Source of the DNA: CAZGXM01 sp964529795
Lineage (GTDB): Bacteria; Bacillota; JADQBR01
NCBI GenBank assembly: GCA_964529795.1
Contig: CAZGXM010000064.1
Coordinates: forward strand, 1-14,839
Direction of reading: 5' to 3'
DNA: 14,839 bases
Part shown: one piece after another, positions 1 to 4,296 of the stretch
Position numbering within the stretch: the first letter of the stretch is position 1
Layout: each line of letters opens with the position of its first letter
Program-made: the position numbers and the translations under genes
The notes under the pieces: generated by a model
The model's database searches: none
What the model was told of the DNA's origin: nothing
What the model saw: the letters and a program-made list of their open reading frames with translations, nothing else

Positions 1-54
1 CGTGAAGGCGGGCGTACCGTCGGTGCCGGTGTGGTAAGTTCAATTTCCGAATAA
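1..54 (+). CDS. tuf: Elongation factor Tu, C-terminal end (partial, upstream copy)
   Basis: The first 17 codons read REGGRTVGAGVVSSISE before a TAA at 52-54. The REGGRTVGAGVV block is the conserved last strand of EF-Tu domain 3, so this is the 3' end of an EF-Tu gene whose body lies outside the window. EF-Tu is the GTPase that delivers aminoacyl-tRNA to the ribosome. A terminator follows at once, so this copy ends its own transcription unit. A second EF-Tu gene starts at 14785, so the genome has two tuf copies flanking the whole window. Only the tail is visible, so nothing can be said about the GTPase domain. Confidence 0.93.
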   Translation, partial: REGGRTVGAGVVSSISE

Positions 55-73
55 TGAACTGGATTAAAAGAGT

Positions 74-104
74 AAAGCAGGGCCGAGTCAGGTCCTGCTT
101 TTTT
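74..104 (+). terminator. Intrinsic terminator after the first tuf
   Basis: Arms 75-84 (AAGCAGGGCC) and 91-100 (GGTCCTGCTT) pair over 10 bp with one G-U pair and a six-base loop, followed by an unbroken T run to 104. It lies 20 nt after the tuf stop codon and separates that gene from the rpmG unit. Confidence 0.9.
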
Positions 105-223
105 AAATGGTAATAGGTGACTAAAACAGTATCAGTATTTTTTCTTTGATCAAGCAGGTTTAAAAGATTACATGAATAGGAAAGCTGTTAAGGAATGCAA
201 GAATTTTCCAGAACCTAAAAAAG

Positions 224-253
224 TTGACACTAAAAAGGAAAATATGATAAATT
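224..253 (+). promoter_or_regulatory. Sigma-A promoter of the rpmG-secE-nusG-rplK-rplA unit
   Basis: A perfect -35 TTGACA (224-229) is followed after 18 bases by TAAATT (248-253), which is preceded by an extended -10 TG (245-246). Transcription would start near 260, leaving a leader of about 130 nt before rpmG. The site lies downstream of the tuf terminator, as expected for a new unit. No start has been mapped. Confidence 0.65.
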
Positions 254-390
254 ATTAAGGTACTGAGTTTATGGCGGGATACTCGGAGGATTGAACGAGC
301 AGATAAATCTCTTCTCTATTAAAAACCAGGATTTTAAATAAACTGCCGGGTATTCGCGAAAATGTGGGAAATTTACAGGGGGTGTCACAA

Positions 391-540
391 GTGCGGGTGA
401 GTATAATCTTGGCTTGCGCTGATTGCAAGCGGAGGAACTATATAACTACTAAGAACAAGCGTACAAATCCGGATCGGAAAGAGTTAAAAAAATATTGTCC
501 TTACTGCAAGACGCATACCGTGCATAAAGAAACCAAGTAG
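391..540 (+). CDS. rpmG: 50S ribosomal protein L33, zinc-ribbon form
   Basis: This 49-residue protein starts at GTG and ends KETK. It has two CxxC pairs, CADC (residues 9-12) and CPYC (residues 36-39), which mark the zinc-binding (C+) form of L33. The body TKNKRTNPDRKELKKYCPYC is typical of L33, a small protein of the large subunit near the E site. A GGGGGTG ribosome binding site (378-384) supports the GTG start. It is the first gene of a unit with secE and nusG, a common bacterial arrangement. Other bacteria have cysteine-free L33 paralogues used under zinc limitation; whether this genome also carries one cannot be seen here. Confidence 0.95.
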   Translation: MRVSIILACADCKRRNYITTKNKRTNPDRKELKKYCPYCKTHTVHKETK

Positions 541-571
541 TTGGCGGCAAGAAGTGGTAAACCTTATTATT

Positions 572-581
572 AAGGAAGTGA
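572..581 (+). promoter_or_regulatory. Ribosome binding site that sets the secE start
   Basis: AAGGAAGTGA matches the anti-Shine-Dalgarno consensus AAGGAGGTGA at 9 of 10 bases and sits five bases before the GTG at 587. The alternative GTG at 554 has no comparable site, so 587 is the better start. Confidence 0.65.
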
Positions 582-586
582 GCAGT

Positions 587-811
587 GTGGCGGCTAAAGC
601 TGTTGCTAAAAACAAGGGAAATAAATCGTTCACTGAAAGGACCGGTAAGTTTTTCCGGGGAGTTTGGGCGGAACTGAAAAAAGTACACTGGCCAAATCAA
701 AAACAGTTAATTACCTATACCTATGTGGTACTGGTGGCAACGCTGACGGTGGCAGCATTGATTTGGGTGGCTGACTCTATTCTAAGTTTTTTGTTGGATT
801 TCATTCTGTAA
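587..811 (+). CDS. secE: Preprotein translocase subunit SecE
   Basis: SecE is the small essential subunit that clamps SecY in the Sec translocon of the inner membrane. The product here is 74 residues. It has a basic, lysine-rich N-terminus, then the conserved amphipathic cytosolic helix with GVWAELKKVHWPN, then one hydrophobic segment (YVVLVATLTVAALIWVA onwards) at the C-terminus. This one-helix form is usual outside the enteric bacteria. I chose the GTG at 587 because a near-perfect ribosome binding site precedes it; the frame also opens at GTG 554, which would add 11 residues. It lies between rpmG and nusG, its usual position. Confidence 0.93.
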   Translation: MAAKAVAKNKGNKSFTERTGKFFRGVWAELKKVHWPNQKQLITYTYVVLVATLTVAALIWVADSILSFLLDFIL

Positions 812-860
812 AAAATTAAGAACGGGGGGTGAGGAGCCTATCACGGGGTCCTTGGCTGTT

Positions 861-1385
861 ATGGAAAAACAGTGGTATGTGATTCACACTTATTCCGGTT
901 ATGAAAACAAGGTAAAGGCTAACCTGGAAAAGCGTTTGGAATCCATGAACATGGGTGAAAAGATATTCCGGGTGCTGGTACCTATGGAAGACGAAGTGCA
1001 GATTAAAGACGGAAAAAAAACCATTTCCAAACGAAAAGTGTATCCCGGTTATGTGCTGGTGGAAATGGTTTTGACGGATGATTCCTGGTATGTTGTGCGC
1101 AACACCCCTGGAGTTACCGGTTTTGTTGGCACCGGTGCAAAGCCAATTCCCTTAAGAGAGTCAGAAGTGAAAGTTATCTTACGACATATGGGTGTGGAAA
1201 CTCCCAGGGCGAAAATTGACTACGACATCGGTCAAAATGTTCGGGTTATCAGCGGGCCTTTTGAAAATTTTATCGGTGCTGTTGAGGAGATTTACCCCGA
1301 TAAGGGTAAATTAAAAGTAATGGTATCCATGTTTGGTCGGGAAACTCCTGTGGAACTGGAATTTTCTCAGGTTGAAAAAGTCTAG
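861..1385 (+). CDS. nusG: Transcription termination/antitermination protein NusG
   Basis: NusG binds RNA polymerase and modulates pausing, termination and coupling to ribosomes. The protein is 174 residues from ATG 861. The NGN domain covers roughly residues 1-115 (MEKQWYVIHTYSGYE, then PGYVLVEM and NTPGVTGFVG). The KOW domain lies at the C-terminus (NVRVISGPFENFIGAVEEI to ELEFSQVEKV). Length and ends match Firmicutes NusG, whose usual N-terminus is MEKxWYV. An in-frame TTG at 852 would add Met-Ala-Val. The strongest purine-rich stretch (824-836) is too far upstream for ATG 861, so the start is not fully settled. Co-transcription with secE is typical. Confidence 0.95.
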   Translation: MEKQWYVIHTYSGYENKVKANLEKRLESMNMGEKIFRVLVPMEDEVQIKDGKKTISKRKVYPGYVLVEMVLTDDSWYVVRNTPGVTGFVGTGAKPIPLRESEVKVILRHMGVETPRAKIDYDIGQNVRVISGPFENFIGAVEEIYPDKGKLKVMVSMFGRETPVELEFSQVEKV

Positions 1386-1401
1386 CTTTGCAGGGTTTTC
1401 C

Positions 1402-1429
1402 TGTGGGAGGGTACTTCCCTATTACCACA
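1402..1429 (+). promoter_or_regulatory. L1-binding-site-like hairpin upstream of rplK
   Basis: TGTGG (1402-1406) pairs with CCACA (1425-1429), and AGGG (1408-1411) pairs with CCCT (1417-1420). Between the helices is an asymmetric internal loop (G against ATTA). The strand GTGGGAGG and the returning ATTACCAC resemble the L1 site of 23S rRNA (helices 76-78, GUGGGAGG with AUACCAC, from memory). It ends eight bases before the rplK ribosome binding site, so bound L1 could block L11 and L1 synthesis. L1 autoregulation of the L11-L1 operon is established in E. coli. Its operation here is inferred. Confidence 0.65.
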
Positions 1430-1451
1430 AAATTTTAAGGAGGTGGAGCAA

Positions 1452-1874
1452 ATGGCTAAGAAAGTTATCGGCGTGATCAAATTACAGGTTCCTGCCGGCA
1501 AAGCCAATCCTGCCCCGCCGGTTGGTCCCGCCTTGGGGCAACACGGGGTAAATATTATGGGCTTTTGTAAAGAATTTAACGAAAGAACAGCAAAGGATGC
1601 TGGCTTAATTATACCAGTGGAAATTACTGTATATGAGGATCGTTCCTTTTCCTTCATTACCAAGACTCCCCCGGCGGCAGTATTGTTAAAGAAAGCTGCG
1701 GGTATTGAAACCGCCTCTGGTGAACCTAACCGCAATAAGATTGCCAAGGTTACCCGGGATCAGGTGAAGGAAATTGCTGAGCTGAAAATGAAGGACCTTA
1801 ACGCCGCAAGTGTTGAAGCAGCCATGCGGATGATTGAAGGCACTGCCCGTAGTATGGGTATTGAGGTTGTCTAG
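1452..1874 (+). CDS. rplK: 50S ribosomal protein L11
   Basis: L11 sits at the base of the stalk on the 23S GTPase-associated centre and contacts EF-G. The protein is 140 residues. The N-terminal domain begins MAKKVIGVIKLQVPAGKANP and has the proline cluster P22/P23 and P26 that forms the thiopeptide pocket. The C-terminal RNA-binding domain includes KTPPAAVLLKKAAGI and ends ARSMGIEVV. The ATG at 1452 is five bases after AAGGAGGTGG (1437-1446). An in-frame GTG at 1443 lies inside that binding site and is unlikely. It follows nusG and is paired with rplA, the usual order. An L1-like operator precedes it. Confidence 0.97.
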   Translation: MAKKVIGVIKLQVPAGKANPAPPVGPALGQHGVNIMGFCKEFNERTAKDAGLIIPVEITVYEDRSFSFITKTPPAAVLLKKAAGIETASGEPNRNKIAKVTRDQVKEIAELKMKDLNAASVEAAMRMIEGTARSMGIEVV

Positions 1875-1904
1875 TTACAAAGCTTATGTTGCAGGTATTT
1901 AATT

Positions 1905-1929
1905 GTGGGAGGATTATTCCGCTAACCAC
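1905..1929 (+). promoter_or_regulatory. L1-binding-site-like hairpin upstream of rplA
   Basis: GTGG (1905-1908) pairs with CCAC (1926-1929), and GGA (1911-1913) pairs with TCC (1918-1920) around a TTAT loop. It shares GTGGGAGG, TCC and ACCAC, in the same order and nearly the same spacing, with the hairpin before rplK at 1402-1429. It ends one base before the rplA ribosome binding site AAGGAGG (1931-1937). L1 bound here would directly cover translation initiation of its own gene. Confidence 0.65.
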
Positions 1930-1944
1930 TAAGGAGGTTTAATT

Positions 1945-2643
1945 ATGCCAAAACGTGGCAAGAAGTATCAAGAAGTAGTTAAAAAAGTTGACCGTAATAA
2001 GTTATACGACCCTGAAGAAGCAGTGGAGCTGGTTAAAAAAACTGCTCCCGCCAAGTTTGACGAGACTGTGGAGGTGGCAGTGAGGCTGGGTGTTGACCCG
2101 CGGCATGCCGACCAGCAGGTGCGGGGTACCGTGGTACTGCCTCACGGAACAGGTAAAACCAAGACCGTTCTTGTTTTTGCCAAAGGTGAAAAGGCAAAAG
2201 AAGCGGAAACAGCCGGTGCCGATTACGTTGGGGCTGAAGAGCTTGCGGAAAAAATTCAGGGCGGTTGGCTGGACTTTGATGTGGCCATTTCCACTCCTGA
2301 TATGATGAGTGTTGTGGGTAAGCTGGGGCGTATTTTAGGGCCCCGCGGCATGATGCCCAATCCCAAATCCGGGACAGTTACCTTTGATATAGAAAAGGCA
2401 GTTTCCGAGGTTAAAGCCGGTAAAATTGAATACCGTGTGGATAAAGCCGGTATTGTCCATGTGCCCATCGGGAAAGTTTCTTTTGATGCGGATAAGCTGC
2501 GTGAGAATTTTAAAGCGCTTTTGGACGTGCTGGTTAAAGCCCGCCCGGCTGCAGCCAAGGGGCAGTACTTGCGCAGTATTACCGTTTCTTCTACCATGGG
2601 GCCGGGGATTAAGGTTAGTCCCCCAAAAGCCACAGGCTGGTAA
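1945..2643 (+). CDS. rplA: 50S ribosomal protein L1
   Basis: L1 forms the mobile stalk next to the ribosomal E site and helps release deacylated tRNA. In many bacteria it also represses its own mRNA. The protein is 232 residues, the normal length. It starts MPKRGKKYQEVVKKVDRNKL, and the L1 signature lies at residues 127-141 (LGRILGPRGMMPNPK). The C-terminus runs through ITVSSTMGPGIKV. The ATG at 1945 has AAGGAGG seven bases upstream. The 70-base gap after rplK carries an L1-like operator. The stop codon directly abuts the -35 of the rplJ promoter, so the two units are packed without spacing. Confidence 0.97.
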   Translation: MPKRGKKYQEVVKKVDRNKLYDPEEAVELVKKTAPAKFDETVEVAVRLGVDPRHADQQVRGTVVLPHGTGKTKTVLVFAKGEKAKEAETAGADYVGAEELAEKIQGGWLDFDVAISTPDMMSVVGKLGRILGPRGMMPNPKSGTVTFDIEKAVSEVKAGKIEYRVDKAGIVHVPIGKVSFDADKLRENFKALLDVLVKARPAAAKGQYLRSITVSSTMGPGIKVSPPKATGW

Positions 2644-2673
2644 TTGACGTAAAGCAGCTTAATGTGCTAAGAT
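2644..2673 (+). promoter_or_regulatory. Promoter of the rplJ-rplL unit
   Basis: TTGACG (2644-2649) begins on the base after the rplA stop codon. After an 18-base spacer comes TAAGAT (2668-2673), preceded by an extended -10 TG (2665-2666). Transcription would start near 2680, just before the L10 leader. Its position between rplA and an autoregulatory leader makes sense, but read-through from the upstream unit is also likely. Confidence 0.55.
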
Positions 2674-2696
2674 GTAAAAGTGAGTTGATATAACTG

Positions 2697-2830
2697 CATA
2701 CCAACCGTAGACAGTAGGTACCGTAAGGTTTAATGGAAAACCGCCTGCCGAGGTTTACAAAAAAGTAATGTGGAAAATTACTACTGTAATGAATTTTCCT
2801 AGCCCTCGCATGTCTGCGGGGGCTGTTTCA
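2697..2830 (+). promoter_or_regulatory. Ribosomal protein L10 leader RNA
   Basis: The stretch CCGTAGACAGTAGG (2705-2718) with CCTGCCGAGGTT (2744-2755) is the conserved core of the L10 leader, a 23S-like site bound by the L10-L7/L12 complex. AACC (2703-2706) pairs with GGTT (2752-2755), and a GTAA tetraloop hairpin lies at 2720-2729. Downstream come a hairpin at 2772-2799 (GGAAAATT with AATTTTCC) and a terminator-like hairpin at 2801-2824. In B. subtilis this leader works by transcription attenuation, where L10(L12)4 favours the terminator. The matching layout suggests the same here. Confidence 0.88.
2801..2830 (+). terminator. Attenuator hairpin of the L10 leader
   Basis: AGCCCTCGC (2801-2809) pairs with GCGGGGGCT (2816-2824) over 9 bp with one G-U pair and a six-base loop. 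The tail that follows (GTTTCATGTTGTT) is T-rich but interrupted, fitting a conditional terminator. CCTCG (2804-2808) in its left arm can instead pair with CGAGG (2749-2753) in the L10-binding core, giving a plausible antiterminator. Confidence 0.7.
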
Positions 2831-2895
2831 TGTTGTTCACTTCCCGTACAAAAGATTACGCGCGAGAATTGAAAACCCAGCTTAATACATAAATC

Positions 2896-2945
2896 GAAGT
2901 GCGAGGGGGAGACCTGGCTAAGGCAGTAATCAAACCTCGGACTTC
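2896..2945. repeat. Imperfect inverted repeat between the L10 attenuator and rplJ
   Basis: GAAGTGCGAGG (2896-2906) and CCTCGGACTTC (2935-2945) are complementary at 10 of 11 positions, with 28 bases between. A second CCTCG copy follows in TTCGAACCTCGAATT (2949-2963). The hairpin lies after the attenuator and ends about 25 bases before the rplJ ribosome binding site. I do not recognise it as part of the L10 leader; it may be a dispersed intergenic repeat or a translation-level element. Confidence 0.45.
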
Positions 2946-2970
2946 AAATTTCGAACCTCGAATTGAGAAA

Positions 2971-2977
2971 GGAGGTG
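2971..2977 (+). promoter_or_regulatory. Ribosome binding site that sets the TTG start of rplJ
   Basis: GGAGGTG, preceded by AAA, is a full-strength site six bases before the TTG at 2984. The frame opens earlier at 2963, but that start would place the binding site inside the coding sequence. Confidence 0.8.
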
Positions 2978-2983
2978 TACTGT

Positions 2984-3514
2984 TTGAATAAACAACGTCA
3001 GCAAAAGGCCGAAATTGTTGCGGAAATCAAGGAAAAACTGGGAAATGCTCGCGGTGCGGTGCTTACCGATTACAGGGGTCTTAATGTGGCGGAGATGACC
3101 GAACTCCGGGCCAAATTACGCGAAGCCAATGTAGAATACAAAGTATTGAAAAATACGTTGGTCACCATTGCTGCTCGCGATATGGGCTTGGAGGGGTTGG
3201 ACCCGTATCTTGAAGGGCCTACGGCCATAGCTTTCGGTACAGAGGATGCTGTATCCCCGGCAAAAATCTTATCCAAATTTGCCAAGGATCATAAGGACCT
3301 GGAGATAAAAGCAGGTATACTGGAAGGCAAGGTAATTGGTATTGAGGAGATCAAAGCTCTGGCGGAACTGCCCACGCGAGAAGAATTACTGGCCCAGGTT
3401 CTCCGAGGTATGCAGGCGCCTATGGCCGGGTTTGCTAACGTACTGCAAGGTACTATTCGTAATTTGGTTTATGTATTGGAGGCTATTCGCAAAGAAAAAG
3501 AGCAAATGGCTTAA
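2984..3514 (+). CDS. rplJ: 50S ribosomal protein L10
   Basis: L10 anchors the L7/L12 dimers to the ribosome and so builds the stalk that recruits translation GTPases. The protein is 176 residues from a TTG start. The N-terminal RNA-binding domain includes NARGAVLTDYRGLNVAEMTE and the YKVLKNTLVTIAA block. The C-terminal helix (about residues 135-176, from EELLAQVLRGMQAPMAGFAN) is the docking helix for L7/L12. A strong ribosome binding site six bases upstream decides the TTG. The gene follows an L10 leader with an attenuator, which implies autoregulation by the L10-L7/L12 complex. rplL follows after 41 bases without an obvious terminator. Confidence 0.96.
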   Translation: MNKQRQQKAEIVAEIKEKLGNARGAVLTDYRGLNVAEMTELRAKLREANVEYKVLKNTLVTIAARDMGLEGLDPYLEGPTAIAFGTEDAVSPAKILSKFAKDHKDLEIKAGILEGKVIGIEEIKALAELPTREELLAQVLRGMQAPMAGFANVLQGTIRNLVYVLEAIRKEKEQMA

Positions 3515-3555
3515 AAATTTAAAAATTACTTAAAAAATAAGAGGAGGAGAATTAA

Positions 3556-3930
3556 ATGTCCAAAGTACAAGAGATTCTTGACGCTGTGAAAGAAATGACT
3601 GTGCTGGAACTCGCTGAGCTTGTTAAAGCTTTTGAGGAGGAATTTGGTGTAAGTGCTGCTGCTCCGGTAGCTGCCGTTGCCGTTGCTCCCGGTGCTGCTG
3701 AAGTTGCTGAAGAAGAGCAGACTGAATTTGATGTAATTCTGCAAGGCCCTGGAGATAAGAAAATTAGCGTAATCAAAGTCGTTCGCGAAATCACCGGTCT
3801 TGGCCTAAAAGAAGCCAAAGCTCTTGTTGACGGGGCACCCAAACCGGTTAAGGAAAAGGTTAGTAAGGAAGAAGCAGAATCCATCAAGTCCAAACTTGAA
3901 GAAGCCGGTGCTTCTGTTGAGGTTAAGTAG
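3556..3930 (+). CDS. rplL: 50S ribosomal protein L7/L12
   Basis: L7/L12 is the multicopy stalk protein that recruits and activates EF-G, EF-Tu and other translation GTPases. The protein is 124 residues. The N-terminal dimerisation helices include EILDAVKEMTVLELAELVKAFEEEFGV. An alanine-rich hinge follows (SAAAPVAAVAVAPGAAEVA). The globular C-terminal domain starts near EFDVILQGPGDKKISVIKVV and contains the conserved EAKALVDGAPKPVKE factor-binding helix. GAGGAGGAG sits just before the ATG. Its stop codon lies inside the stem of a strong terminator hairpin, so the rplJ-rplL unit ends here. Confidence 0.97.
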   Translation: MSKVQEILDAVKEMTVLELAELVKAFEEEFGVSAAAPVAAVAVAPGAAEVAEEEQTEFDVILQGPGDKKISVIKVVREITGLGLKEAKALVDGAPKPVKEKVSKEEAESIKSKLEEAGASVEVK

Positions 3931-3971
3931 ACAAATCAAGCCGACCCAAAGGGTCGGCTTGATTTGTCTAC
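3927..3971 (+). terminator. Strong hairpin terminator overlapping the rplL stop codon
   Basis: Bases 3927-3947 and 3951-3971 are perfectly complementary over 21 bp with only a three-base AAA loop. The rplL stop codon TAG (3928-3930) is part of the stem. The GC core GCCGACCC/GGGTCGGC is followed by TTGATTTGTCT, which can serve as the U-rich tail of an intrinsic terminator. The A-rich left arm could make it work in both directions. It cleanly separates rplJL from the rpoBC promoter. Confidence 0.85.
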
Positions 3972-4000
3972 CGGTTGCATGTTCCGTTTCCACCCATGTC

Positions 4001-4052
4001 AAATTTTTTTAAAAAAATTTTTCTTGACACCCCATTGCTAGTATGCTAGCAT
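4001..4052 (+). promoter_or_regulatory. Strong promoter of rpoBC with A/T upstream element
   Basis: A perfect -35 TTGACA (4024-4029) is followed after 17 bases by TAGCAT (4047-4052), with an extended -10 TG at 4044-4045. Directly upstream lies a pure A/T block (4001-4022) like the UP elements of strong stable-RNA promoters. The -10 is covered by the 12-bp palindrome TATGCTAGCATA (4042-4053). It follows the rplL terminator, so rpoBC would depend largely on this promoter. The start point, near 4059, is inferred. Confidence 0.7.
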
Positions 4053-4059
4053 ATTAAAA

Positions 4060-4281
4060 TGGCATTTAGTCTTTAAAAAATGTGGTTTTTAAGGTAAGTT
4101 TATTTTTACATGGGAATATTTCACATGGCTTTTGGTTAGGCTAAACAGGTGGAATGTTTTTGTTGCCATATTTTACAAGAAGCGAGGTTTAGGTATTAAA
4201 CCTTGCTTTTACCACTTTTACTGTATTTATAACGTGAGGGGATTTTAACATTTTATACGGCATTTTGCTTACATAATTAAT
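4060..4281 (+). promoter_or_regulatory. Long untranslated leader of rpoB with candidate attenuator
   Basis: About 240 nt separate the predicted transcription start from rpoB. The leader holds a hairpin at 4071-4094 (CTTTAAAAA with TTTTTAAGG, one wobble) and a terminator-like hairpin at 4178-4210. A competing pairing joins GTGG (4082-4085) plus AAGGT (4091-4095) with ACCTT (4200-4204) plus CCAC (4212-4215), and it would break both hairpins. I see no credible upstream ORF and recognise no known leader family. Confidence 0.45.
4178..4210 (+). terminator. Terminator-like hairpin in the rpoB leader
   Basis: GCGAGGTTTA (4182-4191) pairs with TAAACCTTGC (4197-4206) over 10 bp with one G-U pair and a five-base loop. 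TTTT follows at 4207-4210, with another TTTT run at 4216-4219. It lies about 120 nt after the predicted start and 87 nt before the rpoB ATG, so it must be conditional or partial if it works at all. Confidence 0.5.
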
Positions 4282-4289
4282 GGGGGTGA
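4282..4289 (+). promoter_or_regulatory. Ribosome binding site that sets the rpoB start
   Basis: GGGGGTGA ends seven bases before ATG 4297. It is only one base away from the in-frame GTG at 4291, which rules that start out in practice. Confidence 0.75.
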
Positions 4290-4296
4290 TGTGTCA

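Larger units (their letters stand above)
55..390. other. Intergenic region between tuf and rpmG
   Basis: This 336-base gap holds the tuf terminator (74-104) and a promoter (224-253). I see no tRNA and no credible gene. The part from about 260 to 390 would be the untranslated leader of rpmG. It contains a short palindrome TTCGCGAA (353-360) and the rpmG ribosome binding site GGGGGTG (378-384), but no leader RNA that I recognise. Confidence 0.6.

Noticed and set aside
172..258. 28-codon open frame starting ATG in the tuf-rpmG gap
   Set aside because: It has no ribosome binding site, overlaps the promoter at 224-253, and its product resembles nothing I know.
4001..4020. A/T palindrome before rpoB read as a terminator
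   Set aside because: It has no GC stem and directly abuts a -35, so an upstream promoter element is the better reading.
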